Below are positions 24,955-32,989 of a stretch of DNA of 64,000 bases, piece after piece. Origin of the DNA: Candidatus Thiocaldithrix dubininis (GTDB lineage: Bacteria; Pseudomonadota; Gammaproteobacteria; Thiotrichales; Thiotrichaceae). The first letter of the stretch is position 1. Every line of letters begins with the position of its first letter. A program made the translations under genes and the position numbers. The stretch lies in contig CP124755.1 in NCBI GenBank assembly GCA_029972135.1, positions 1,736,001 through 1,800,000 of the forward strand, read 5' to 3'. Under the pieces are notes generated by a model. That model was given only the letters and a program-made list of their open reading frames with translations. It was not told the DNA's origin and did no database searches.

Positions 24955-25965
24955 TTAAAACGGCGCATAGGCGGCGAGTGGATTAGCACGTTGAGCCGCT
25001 GATAAGATAGCATTGCCTAAACGTTGGGTAATAGGGTGTTGCAATTTATGTTCGACATCCAAATAAATGGGGCTTGAATTGCACTCCAACATATAAAACT
25101 CACCTTCTGCGGTTAGTTTCAGATCAATACCCGCAAAACGTAAACCCAAAGCGTGCGCTGCTTTGCTGCATTGCAGTTGTATTTCTAAAGGCAACTCGAC
25201 ATTTCGATAATGAATACCGCCACGTTGATAAGTATTATCTGCTCGGAAATCCAATAAACCCTCTGGCACGCCAACGGAAGCACACGAAACAACGACCCCA
25301 TCGACCAACATAACACGCAAATCTTCGCCATAAATCCGCTGTTGTAAAATTGCGGGCGCAGCCTCTAACTTATTCAGCGTCCCACTGGCTAACAATTCAT
25401 TAGCAGATAAAGTAAGCGAACCACCCGCAGCGGGTTTCATAATACAATTGCCATATTGCTCAATAAATTGCTGAACGCTGATGGCATCATTACTAATCAA
25501 TGTAGGCGGAATCGCACAACCTACCGTCTGCAATAAACGCAATTGGTAAGGCTTGCGCCGTGAAATTAAACTACGCCCGACGGGATTAAACATTGGAATT
25601 TCCAGCGCTTCATACATCAGCAATAAGCTTAATAAGGTGTCGCTACGATCCCGTTGTAAACCGTATTGCTGGAACCACTGCGGCCAATCGAGGCGCTCAT
25701 CAGCTTGTGTTTTAAAGGCAGCTTCTACTGGAATATCAGGCGTTTGCGCACTGACTAACACCGCTGCAATCTGCGAGGGGCTAATATCAATGCCTTGCCA
25801 ACTAACCTGTTCTGCTTGCCAATTTAAATGCGGATAAGGTTTTTGTGCGGTATAAGGTTCAAGCACCACTATTTCCGCGCCCTGTTGACGTAAATACTGA
25901 ATTTGATGAGCGGTTTGCGTCTGCTGTTGCCAACCCACCACTAGGATACGTTTATTGTTATACAT
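24955..25965 (-). CDS. ATP-grasp graspetide ligase (omega-ester forming)
   Basis: A protein of about 336 residues (MYNNKRILVVGWQQQ; an ATG nine bases earlier is also possible). It has an N-terminal pre-ATP-grasp fold, then the ATP-grasp core: CIMKPAAGGSLTLSA (ATP lysine and glycine loop), ILQQRIYGEDLRVMLVDG, and FAGIDLKLTAEGEFYMLECN followed by SSPIYLDVEH (metal-binding Glu/Asn). This is the layout of MvdD/PsnB-type enzymes, which phosphorylate Asp/Glu side chains of a precursor peptide and join them to Thr/Ser/Lys. The adjacent upstream gene encodes a repeat protein with six TTxxxxEE motifs, so ligase and substrate are encoded together. No transporter or protease gene is adjacent. Confidence 0.85.
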   Translation of the reverse strand: MYNNKRILVVGWQQQTQTAHQIQYLRQQGAEIVVLEPYTAQKPYPHLNWQAEQVSWQGIDISPSQIAAVLVSAQTPDIPVEAAFKTQADERLDWPQWFQQYGLQRDRSDTLLSLLLMYEALEIPMFNPVGRSLISRRKPYQLRLLQTVGCAIPPTLISNDAISVQQFIEQYGNCIMKPAAGGSLTLSANELLASGTLNKLEAAPAILQQRIYGEDLRVMLVDGVVVSCASVGVPEGLLDFRADNTYQRGGIHYRNVELPLEIQLQCSKAAHALGLRFAGIDLKLTAEGEFYMLECNSSPIYLDVEHKLQHPITQRLGNAILSAAQRANPLAAYAPF

Positions 25966-25976
25966 AATGACCATTC

Positions 25977-26010
25977 AAAAAAATGGGAGAGTATGCATAA
26001 CATACTCCCC
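25977..26010 (-). terminator. Attenuating terminator between graspetide precursor and ligase
   Basis: On the minus strand GGGGAGTATG, loop TTATG, CATACTCTCCC (ten pairs, one bulge) is followed by ATTTTTTT. It lies 21 bases past the precursor stop and just before the ligase start. It should stop most transcripts, giving abundant precursor and little enzyme, as is common in RiPP operons. Confidence 0.75.
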
Positions 26011-26030
26011 GCGTTTAGCACAATGCTTAC

Positions 26031-26411
26031 TTAGCAAGTAGCGCCACCGTCTTCTTCACCCATCGCTAGCGTGGTGATTTGAGGCGGTTGATTACCAATA
26101 CCACCGTCTTCCTCACCCATCGCTAAGGTCGTAACATCAGTCGGTGGGCGTTGATTTGAGCCACCACAAAAACCACCGTCTTCCTCACCCATTGCATGAG
26201 TTGTGACTTGTGGTGGTTGGTTGCCAATACCACCGTCTTCTTCGCCTATCGCTAAGGTCGTAACATCAGTCGGTGGACGTTGATTTGAATCGCCTACACC
26301 CATACCGCCGTCTTCTTCACCCATTGCGTACGTGGTAATTTGTGGCGGTTGATTACCAATACCACCATCTTCCTCACCTATCGCTAAGGTCGTAACATCA
26401 GTCGGTGGGCG
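26031..26411 (-). repeat. Six tandem core-peptide repeats
   Basis: Three copies of an alternating A-B unit, about 126 bases each, encoding RPPTDVTTLA[I/M]GEEDGG and PPQ[I/V]TT[Y/H/L]AMGEEDGG. DNA is similar between copies but not identical, so the peptide is conserved while codons drift. This argues for selection on the product. Confidence 0.9.
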
Positions 26412-26657
26412 TTGATTTGCGCCCCCCAGCCCTTGTGAGGCTTGATTGCCAAAACCATGTAATAACTGTTGTACTAAATTACGCACATTATCATTCAGGC
26501 CAAATAACTGGCGAATATTAGCGCGTTCATTATTTTGTAAACCAAAACTAGATTGAGTACCTGTGTTAGTGTTTTGATAAGTATTCGTTCTAGTATTGCT
26601 ACTAATACCGGTATTTATACTACGATTTGGCACGTAATAGCTAAAAATGCCATCCAT
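26031..26657 (-). CDS. Multi-core graspetide precursor (plesiocin-type)
   Basis: A 208-residue precursor starting at 26657 (MDGIFSYYVPNRS), with AGGAG eight bases upstream. Residues 1-80 form an Asn/Gln/Thr-rich leader with a likely recognition helix (NNERANIRQLFGLNDNVRNL). Residues 83-208 are three tandem pairs of repeats: type A RPPTDVTTLAIGEEDGGIGN and type B PPQITTYAMGEEDGG. This makes six cores with the pattern TTxxxxGEED at Thr pairs 89/90, 108/109, 133/134, 152/153, 176/177 and 195/196. The TTxxxxEE pattern is that of plesiocin, in which two nested esters link each Thr pair to the Glu pair. It ends GGATC*. The two Cys residues, one in FCGGS and one at the C-terminus, are unusual. Confidence 0.87.
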   Translation of the reverse strand: MDGIFSYYVPNRSINTGISSNTRTNTYQNTNTGTQSSFGLQNNERANIRQLFGLNDNVRNLVQQLLHGFGNQASQGLGGANQRPPTDVTTLAIGEEDGGIGNQPPQITTYAMGEEDGGMGVGDSNQRPPTDVTTLAIGEEDGGIGNQPPQVTTHAMGEEDGGFCGGSNQRPPTDVTTLAMGEEDGGIGNQPPQITTLAMGEEDGGATC

Positions 26658-26678
26658 GTTGCAAACTCCTATTTTCAT

Positions 26679-26708
26679 TTTATACACAGCCTGACTGTAG
26701 TGCGCCAA
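26679..26708 (-). promoter_or_regulatory. Putative promoter of the graspetide precursor
   Basis: On the minus strand TTGGCG (26708-26703), an 18-base spacer, then TATAAA (26684-26679). This would give a leader of about 14 bases containing the AGGAG site. Confidence 0.45.
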
Positions 26709-26780
26709 AGAATCTAGAACCAAAAGCAAATAGCCCTAACGGTACAAAATTTAAGATAAGAATTAAGCAATTTTAATAAA

Positions 26781-26813
26781 AAAGACCCAAAGTAGTTGTT
26801 ACTTTAGGTCTTT
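26781..26813 (-). terminator. Terminator of the hemerythrin-like gene
   Basis: AAAGACC.AAAGTA/TACTTT.GGTCTTT, 13 of 14 pairs, followed on the minus strand by TTTTATTAAAA. It insulates the graspetide promoter from the upstream gene. Confidence 0.8.
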
Positions 26814-26845
26814 GAATTATAACCCAACATGGTGAATTTTTAATT

Positions 26846-27397
26846 TTAAGCGGCTGCTTTTACATATAAAACATTATAAATATTATCGTAACGCCCTAAT
26901 GCTTTTATACCAAAAAGTGGGTCGATTGACGCTTGCAAAGATTGTTCGATTTCCAACCAATCCTTGGCACTTAAGGTTTTGTGAATCAATGGGAAAATGG
27001 TGGCTTCTTCTAAATCAATATGAGATTTTTGAATAGCAATAAAATCACGAATGTTCGTGGCTAATTCAGCCAGACTAAGAATCGCCGTATCGTTTAGAAC
27101 TTGTTTCAATAAGTTTTTGAAATCGGTAGTAATGCTAGGTAATACATGATGTTGGGCTAATAACACCTTTAAACTTTCGTTTGCGGTATCATAACGCGCC
27201 AAGACATGATAAATCTGATCTTCACGCGGATGATGTACCACATCGGCATAACGCCCAATGTAATCGGCAATATCCGCCATTAGCCATAAATCGGCATCTT
27301 CCCCCGCCTCTAACCGATCTACTTGTGCCGTTAAAATATTTAGTAAGCTCGCCAAATTAATATGGTCTTTGTGTAATTCGTGTAACAAAGTATGCAT
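26846..27397 (-). CDS. Hemerythrin-like HHE-domain protein
   Basis: A 183-residue four-helix protein. The start at 27397 (MHTLLHELHKDHINLASLL) has AGGAG eight bases upstream; a longer frame to 27472 lacks one. Iron-ligand His/Glu residues are visible as LHKDHINLASLL, VHHPREDQIYHVL, AQHHVLPS, and AIQKSHIDLEEATIFPL. HHE proteins bind a di-iron centre and are linked to oxygen, NO or iron-sulfur repair. No repair partner is adjacent. It has its own terminator. Confidence 0.85.
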   Translation of the reverse strand: MHTLLHELHKDHINLASLLNILTAQVDRLEAGEDADLWLMADIADYIGRYADVVHHPREDQIYHVLARYDTANESLKVLLAQHHVLPSITTDFKNLLKQVLNDTAILSLAELATNIRDFIAIQKSHIDLEEATIFPLIHKTLSAKDWLEIEQSLQASIDPLFGIKALGRYDNIYNVLYVKAAA

Positions 27398-27615
27398 AAA
27401 CTTACTCCTACTTCCAGCCAGAACACTATCTAAAAGACTGTTTTCATAATCATTATGCAAGCTCAATACCAATAGCCAGCAGATTGTTTAAATTTTAACA
27501 ATCCATTGATATAAATCATAAATAAACCCTGATACAACCCATAAAACCCTGCAATCGGTTGTGAAATTTAATTTTGCTTATACTTAAGGCAATCAAAAAC
27601 GCAGGAATTTAGGGC

Positions 27616-29172
27616 ATGATGACTTGGATTAGTGCAGCGGGTGCAGTAAGTGGTGGTTTATTAGGCTTACGCGCTTACGCTAGCCATCAATTACCGATTA
27701 AGCCAAGCGAAGTAGAAGTACAAGCTGTACCCAGTGATAGCCCTTTAGCCACCCTTGTGAATCAAGGCTTAGCCAGCGTAACGCAAGCCAGTGCTGATGA
27801 TTCGCTATTTTATCCCTTAGACAATCCTCGCTTAGCATTGTTAACCCGTATTCGCCTCGCCGATATGGCAACGCACAGTATTGATGCACAATACTATTTA
27901 TTCCACGATGACCAAGCCGGGCGTGCCTTATTAGGCGCATTAGCAGAAGCAGCACAACGCGGCGTTAAAGTCCGCTTACTGATGGATGAAATGGATACCT
28001 TGTATCGCGAACCGCACTTGCTGCGCTTTATAGCGGATAACCCCAATATTCAACTGCGCATTTTTAACCCTTGTTGGTTACGCGGCTATAAACGTTACCT
28101 CGAATTTGCCGCCCGTTTTCCACAAGTCACGCGGCGCATGCATAATAAATCGTACACGGCGGATCAAATTGCCAGCGTGGTGGGTGGGCGTAATATTGGC
28201 AATGAATATTTTGACGTATTCGCGGACGTAGCTTTTGCAGATTTAGATTTATTAGTTGCGGGTCAAGTGGGGCAACGCATTACCGAAGATTTTGCGGCTT
28301 ATTGGCACAGTGGCTTAGCCTTTCCTTTAGAACGCCTAGGCAAACCTGCTTCTGAGCGCTCGTATCAAAAGTGGTTAGCACGTTTACAGCAAGACTTAAC
28401 AGCATATCGCACAGAAGTCAACCACCAACAAAATACCTTGCATGAACTACTAGAGAAAAGTAAGCAAGCAACCTATAACGCGCCGATTAATGTATTATGT
28501 GACCCGCCGAATAAAGTCATTACGCCTTATGTCGGGCCTAATCACCAAATTCTGCCGAATATTAAAAAGCTTATGGAACAAGCCCAACAAGAATTATTCA
28601 TTATGTCGGCGTATTTCATTCCGGGTAAACCGGGTATGGAAATTTTTCAAGCTTTACGCGAGCGTGGCGTTAATATCACCATCTTAACCAATTCCCTAGT
28701 GGCGAATGATGTGCCAGCGGTACACGCAGGCTATAAAAACTATCGTAAAGCCTTATTAGCAATGGGTGTTAAGTTATATGAATTAAAGTCGCTGAATAAT
28801 GATGCTGAAAAGGAAGACTGGTCATTATTTGGCTCTAAACGTGCCAGTTTACACGCTAAAAGCTTTGTAATTGATCGTAACACGGCCTTTGTTGGCTCAT
28901 TTAATTTAGACCCACGCTCCGCCTTACATAATACCGAAATGGGCGTGTATTTTGATAACCCCGCCTACGCCGAACAAGTGGTTAAGGTGGCACAAGCGCG
29001 TTTAGTACGCCACGCCTATGAAGTAACGTTAAACGAGCAAAACGCCTTACAATGGCTCAGTCATAATGCCGACGGCTCTACCGAAACCTATCATCACGAA
29101 CCAGAAACCAAACTCTGGCAACGCGCGATTGTCGAAGCCTTATCCAAATTACCCGTGGAATGGTTTTTATAA
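27616..29172 (+). CDS. Phospholipase D family protein (cardiolipin synthase-like)
   Basis: A 518-residue enzyme with an N-terminal hydrophobic anchor (WISAAGAVSGGLLGLRAYA) and two HKD motifs. The first is RRMHNKSYTADQIASVVGGR (about residue 178), followed by NIGNEYFDV. The second is LHAKSFVIDRNTAFVGSFNL (about residue 415), followed by DPRSALHNTEMG. The layout matches YmdC/ClsC-type cardiolipin synthases and related periplasmic PLD proteins. Phosphatidyl transfer is inferred; nuclease activity is less likely because of the membrane anchor. There is no partner MacroD (YmdB-like) gene beside it. Confidence 0.86.
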   Translation: MMTWISAAGAVSGGLLGLRAYASHQLPIKPSEVEVQAVPSDSPLATLVNQGLASVTQASADDSLFYPLDNPRLALLTRIRLADMATHSIDAQYYLFHDDQAGRALLGALAEAAQRGVKVRLLMDEMDTLYREPHLLRFIADNPNIQLRIFNPCWLRGYKRYLEFAARFPQVTRRMHNKSYTADQIASVVGGRNIGNEYFDVFADVAFADLDLLVAGQVGQRITEDFAAYWHSGLAFPLERLGKPASERSYQKWLARLQQDLTAYRTEVNHQQNTLHELLEKSKQATYNAPINVLCDPPNKVITPYVGPNHQILPNIKKLMEQAQQELFIMSAYFIPGKPGMEIFQALRERGVNITILTNSLVANDVPAVHAGYKNYRKALLAMGVKLYELKSLNNDAEKEDWSLFGSKRASLHAKSFVIDRNTAFVGSFNLDPRSALHNTEMGVYFDNPAYAEQVVKVAQARLVRHAYEVTLNEQNALQWLSHNADGSTETYHHEPETKLWQRAIVEALSKLPVEWFL

Positions 29173-29264
29173 CACTGTGTGATAAGCCACACATTCCTTC
29201 GGCATTTCACACAATTAGCGCATGCCTAAAATAGGCAGGCTCGCATTATCAAATAGTTAGCGTT

Positions 29265-29280
29265 TGGCACGAGCTTTGCT
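29265..29280 (+). promoter_or_regulatory. Sigma-54 promoter
   Basis: TGGCAC, five bases, TTGCT: an exact -24/-12 RpoN promoter. It lies in a gene-free stretch and points at a short hairpin-rich segment that ends in a strong terminator. No enhancer-binding site was identified. Confidence 0.65.
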
Positions 29281-29291
29281 ATACCGTAGCA

Positions 29292-29411
29292 AGACTGAAA
29301 AATATGTGGAGATAGTTTTCAGTACGTTTCCATCTAAAAATGATAATGAACGACTAAACCTCGAGAAGTGCTTCAAGGCTAATAGTGAACCGCTATTAGC
29401 CTTTTTATTTT
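29292..29411 (+). ncRNA. Candidate sigma-54-dependent small RNA
   Basis: Between the sigma-54 promoter and a Rho-independent terminator lie about 120 bases with no convincing ORF. The 5' part folds as ACTGAAAA/TTTTCAGT (29294-29301 with 29316-29323), exposing GTGGAGA in the loop. An A-rich single-stranded middle follows. The 3' end is AAGGCTAATAG/CTATTAGCCTT then a T-rich run ending TTTT, as in Hfq-type sRNAs. Not matched to any named sRNA. Confidence 0.55.
29375..29411 (+). terminator. Strong terminator of the candidate sRNA
   Basis: Eleven-bp perfect stem AAGGCTAATAG/CTATTAGCCTT with a 7-nt loop, then TTTATTTTTTA. It is 200 bases past the PLD stop, so it need not belong to that gene. Confidence 0.8.
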
Positions 29412-29576
29412 TTACCTTGAGTTTTATCACACAAACATTGTGTTATTTCACACAGGCAAACCTTAATTATTTTTAATAATCATTTGTTTTAAAAAACATT
29501 TTTAATATGGCATAGGCTTTGCAATTGGCTTTCTATCGTTTGATATTTATCAATCTAGGCAAGTCAGGATTTTTTT

Positions 29577-30515
29577 ATGCGCTTAACGACACATTTAAGT
29601 TTAATAGCCAGTGCCAGTTTAATTATGACAGCGTGTGGGGGTGGCAGCAGTAGTAGCAATACAACCCCTGTTGACCCTACGCCCACCGAACAAAAACTCA
29701 CTATTCCATTTCAAGCGGTCGCGGGTACAACGGCAATCGACTGTGCCGCCAACTTAAGCTTATTAGGTACAACGGCTGACGGTGGCAAAATCAGCGATTT
29801 TGCATTTTATGTACATGATATTAAATTTAGTACCACAGACGGTAAAACGATTACCACTACGTTAGAGGACAATACCTTCCAAGATCCACAATACGGCGTA
29901 GCGTTATTAGACTTCCAAAATAAGGCCGATAGCTGTGCTGGTTTAGACAAACCTACGAATAAACAAGTCACTCTAAAAGCCACCGTTGACCCCAGTAAAG
30001 TCAACGGCATTAGCTTTAGCGTGGGTGTACCTGCTACCGCAAATCATCACAATGCCAGCACCTCGCGTTCACCCTATAACCGCTCTGGTCTTGCTTGGTC
30101 ATGGCAATCGGGACATAAATTTATGCGCCTTGATGTCAAACCGACTCAACAAGTTACCAAGGCGGACGGCACAAAAACCGCTACCTTTAACTTTCACTTA
30201 GGTTCTACGGGTTGTTCAGGTGATCCGGTAACCGGGCAAGTGGTTAGCTGTACTGCACCTAATCGTCCTGTTATTAGTTTAACCAACGGTTTCAGCGTGG
30301 ATAGTGCGAATAAAACCAGCGCTATCGTCTTAAATTACGCAAGCTTGATTGAAAATATCAACCTAAATCTAGAAACCGGCGGCGCCGTCGGCTGTATGTC
30401 TGGGGCAACTGACCCAGAATGTCCGGGGTTCTTTGAGCAACTCAATTTACCTTTGGGTACTATTCCTGCCCCCGGTACACAACAAGTTTTCAGTGTTAGC
30501 AATACCAGTAATTAA
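29577..30515 (+). CDS. mbnP: MbnP-type copper protein (metallo-mystery pair, four-Cys)
   Basis: A 312-residue lipoprotein (lipobox LIMTAC, Cys20). It has the four-Cys metallo-mystery pair pattern: AIDCAANLSLLG, ADSCAGL, then STGCSGD and VVSCTAPN, and a late pair AVGCMSG/PECPGF. It also has DFAFYVHDIKF and LAWSWQSGHKFMRLD, the Trp-containing conserved block. MbnP homologues bind Cu(I) using a kynurenine made from a Trp by the partner MbnH; that chemistry is established for the methanotroph protein and inferred here. It is directly followed by mbnH. No methanobactin precursor or biosynthesis genes are nearby. Confidence 0.87.
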   Translation: MRLTTHLSLIASASLIMTACGGGSSSSNTTPVDPTPTEQKLTIPFQAVAGTTAIDCAANLSLLGTTADGGKISDFAFYVHDIKFSTTDGKTITTTLEDNTFQDPQYGVALLDFQNKADSCAGLDKPTNKQVTLKATVDPSKVNGISFSVGVPATANHHNASTSRSPYNRSGLAWSWQSGHKFMRLDVKPTQQVTKADGTKTATFNFHLGSTGCSGDPVTGQVVSCTAPNRPVISLTNGFSVDSANKTSAIVLNYASLIENINLNLETGGAVGCMSGATDPECPGFFEQLNLPLGTIPAPGTQQVFSVSNTSN

Positions 30516-30535
30516 AACCGCATAGGCTTGCCTTC

Positions 30536-31705
30536 GTGAACGCATTGAAATTCGGCTTATCTCCGCTGGTGCTTAGCGCCAGCCTTGGTTTATTGGTGGC
30601 ATGTGGGGGTTCGGGTAGTACCACTATTGATACGGGTAGTCCCCCCGAAACGTTTACATGGAATATTCCGAGTAATTACCCATTGCCGGTTGTACCCGCC
30701 GATAACCCCATTACAGAGGAGAAATTCCAATTAGGACGCCATTTGTTTTATGACAAACGTCTATCCGGTAATGGCACAGCTTCATGTTCTTCTTGCCATT
30801 TACAAGCACTGGCGTTCACGGATGGTTTAGCCCACGGTATCGGCTCAACTGGCGAGCTACACCCACGCAGTTCGCAAGCCTTGGTTAATGTAAGCTTGAA
30901 TGCCTCTATGAATTGGGGCAATCCGACAACCGTTACCTTGGAACAACAAGCTCCTGTGCCTTTACTTGGTGAATTTCCGGTTGAGTTAGGCATTAATGAT
31001 TCAAATAAAACAGCCGTATTGAATCGTTTTAAAGCAGACAGTACTTATCAAACGCTATTTACTAAAGCTTTTCCGGGTGAAAGCAACCCGATTCATTTAG
31101 ACAATATTATCAAAGCATTGGCAAGCTTTGGGCGAGGTTTAAATAGCTTTAAGAGCCCATTCGACCAATACCAAGCGGGTGATGGCAATGCTATTTCCGC
31201 CTCAGCCAAACGCGGTATGAATCTCTTTTTCGACGAACACACCGAATGCTTCCATTGTCACGGTGGTCTGAATTTCAGCCAATCCACTTATGACCGCACA
31301 CAAAGTTATGCGGATGTAGTGTTTTTCAATAATGGTTTATACAACATTGATGGCAAAGGCGGTTATCCCGAAGGCGGCCAAGGCATTTTTGAAATTACCG
31401 GCAAAGCCAGCGATATGGGGCGTTTTCGTCCGCCTACCTTACGCAATATTGCGTTAACCGCACCCTATATGCATGACGGCAGTATTGCCACACTTTCGGA
31501 AGTAATTGATCACTATGCGGCGGGTGGGCGTTTGATTAGCAGTGGCATCAATGCAGGCGACGGACGGGCTAATCCGTATAAAAGCAGCTTTGTGCGCCCT
31601 TTTAGTCTAACAGCGCAAGAAAAGCAGGATTTATTAGAGTTTCTCAATACCTTAACCGACCAAGATTTTATTACCAATCCCCGCTTTGCCAACCCATGGG
31701 AATAA
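30536..31705 (+). CDS. mbnH: MbnH-type di-haem peroxidase (MauG family)
   Basis: A 389-residue lipoprotein starting at GTG (30536), with lipobox LLVACGG. It has two c-type haem sites: ASCSSCHLQALAF and ECFHCHGGLNFS. MauG-family features include RSSQALVNVS and FRPPTLRNIALTAPYMHDGS, where the Met/His residues supply distal haem ligands. MbnH oxidises a Trp of its partner MbnP to kynurenine through a bis-Fe(IV) state; the adjacent mbnP supports that role over simple peroxidase. Spacing to mbnP is 20 bases and to the next gene two, so the three form an operon. Confidence 0.9.
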   Translation: MNALKFGLSPLVLSASLGLLVACGGSGSTTIDTGSPPETFTWNIPSNYPLPVVPADNPITEEKFQLGRHLFYDKRLSGNGTASCSSCHLQALAFTDGLAHGIGSTGELHPRSSQALVNVSLNASMNWGNPTTVTLEQQAPVPLLGEFPVELGINDSNKTAVLNRFKADSTYQTLFTKAFPGESNPIHLDNIIKALASFGRGLNSFKSPFDQYQAGDGNAISASAKRGMNLFFDEHTECFHCHGGLNFSQSTYDRTQSYADVVFFNNGLYNIDGKGGYPEGGQGIFEITGKASDMGRFRPPTLRNIALTAPYMHDGSIATLSEVIDHYAAGGRLISSGINAGDGRANPYKSSFVRPFSLTAQEKQDLLEFLNTLTDQDFITNPRFANPWE

Positions 31706-31707
31706 TC

Positions 31708-32916
31708 ATGCGTTATTTAGTCAGTTTTGCTTTATTGTGCACGTCTGGTATCGTGTTAGCACACGGACTGGAAACGCATGAAGATTCCCACCCCTTAGCC
31801 ATTGGCGCGTCTGGTAGTTTAATGTGGAATAATCAAGGTGCAGCAGATGCCAATGGGGATTGGCGTATCCCCGGCGCACTCATGGGCGGTGATGCTGAAC
31901 CTGCGAATAAAGATACCACGTTAAACGATGCACTATTGTGGGGTCGTTATCGCATTACACCGCGGACTTCGCTACATGGCAAGCTGGGTACACAAGCCGG
32001 TGGAACAAGTTCACATCATAATGGCATTAATGTGGAAAACGCTTATATTCGCCATCAATTTACGGATAAACACGCAATCACTGGCAGTATTGGCAAGCTA
32101 GAGGCTAATTTCTCTCCCTCTGCTGCTAGCCATGCCAGTACGTCTACCTTTGCCGAAGCACCGTTAGTAGAAGACACTTTATGGGGTCGCAGTATTCATG
32201 ATAAAGGTGTGCGACTGAGTGCTAAACCCAACAAGCAAACAGAAATGGGTATCGAAGCATGGCAAGGGGATTTCTTTCCTGCCACACAAGATAAAAGTGC
32301 GCGAGACCTTTATCTAAAATTTACGCCAGAACCACGCGGCGACTGGCAAGTACAAGCCGGTGCGTGGGCAATGCGCGCAGATGCCCAGCAGCGCGGCGAT
32401 GCTCGTTATAATGGCGGGCATGTGCATTCCGGTTCATTGCTGGCGCAGCCGAAAGATGTACGCTTTAGTGGACGTACGGATTTAAGCGGTGTTTGGTTAA
32501 ATGTTAACACGCCTAAACTAGGCAAATTACAACCTAATCTACAATATGAAATCGTGCAATCTAAAGCAGATGGGGTATTAACTGAAGCCTCGCCTGCTCG
32601 TACCGCCAACTATCAAAATAATTATGTGGGCTATACCCTAACCCCGCAATTAAGCCAAGGGCGCGGTACGGTCAGTTATCGGCATGAAGAGTTGGTGTTA
32701 GATAACCATTTAAGTGGGGCAGCGGCACAAGTGTTAGCACAAGATGCTAATTTAATCAGCAGTAAAAATCCGAAACGCCAAACATTACAATTTAAGTGGC
32801 AGGCAACGCCTCAATGGGCTTGGCGGGTTAGCTATACACGGGATCACACCTTAGACAAAGCCGATTCACGCGTGGGTGTCGGCTTAGTTTGGCAAGATAC
32901 GCTGTATCGGCGTTAA
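31708..32916 (+). CDS. Outer-membrane protein of the mbnPH operon
   Basis: A 402-residue exported protein (MRYLVSFALLCTSGIVLAHG), His-rich just after the signal (HGLETHEDSHPLAIG). The body is a run of alternating strands typical of a porin-like barrel (ALLWGRYRITPRTSLHGKLG, WAWRVSYTRDHT) and ends in a final strand VGLVWQDTLYRR. It starts two bases after mbnH stops. Similar barrels are commonly seen beside mbnPH pairs, so a part in copper passage across the outer membrane is plausible but unproven. Confidence 0.7.
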   Translation: MRYLVSFALLCTSGIVLAHGLETHEDSHPLAIGASGSLMWNNQGAADANGDWRIPGALMGGDAEPANKDTTLNDALLWGRYRITPRTSLHGKLGTQAGGTSSHHNGINVENAYIRHQFTDKHAITGSIGKLEANFSPSAASHASTSTFAEAPLVEDTLWGRSIHDKGVRLSAKPNKQTEMGIEAWQGDFFPATQDKSARDLYLKFTPEPRGDWQVQAGAWAMRADAQQRGDARYNGGHVHSGSLLAQPKDVRFSGRTDLSGVWLNVNTPKLGKLQPNLQYEIVQSKADGVLTEASPARTANYQNNYVGYTLTPQLSQGRGTVSYRHEELVLDNHLSGAAAQVLAQDANLISSKNPKRQTLQFKWQATPQWAWRVSYTRDHTLDKADSRVGVGLVWQDTLYRR

Positions 32917-32989
32917 TCAGCATTGCACCAGAATAAGGCAAATGGGAAGATAACCATTCAAGCTTAACATTCAAGGGAGCACGGTCTAC

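Noticed and set aside
29264-29476. 70-residue frame (MARALLYRSKTEKY...)
   Set aside because: It starts inside the sigma-54 promoter and runs through a strong terminator; no ribosome site. The region is better explained as an sRNA.
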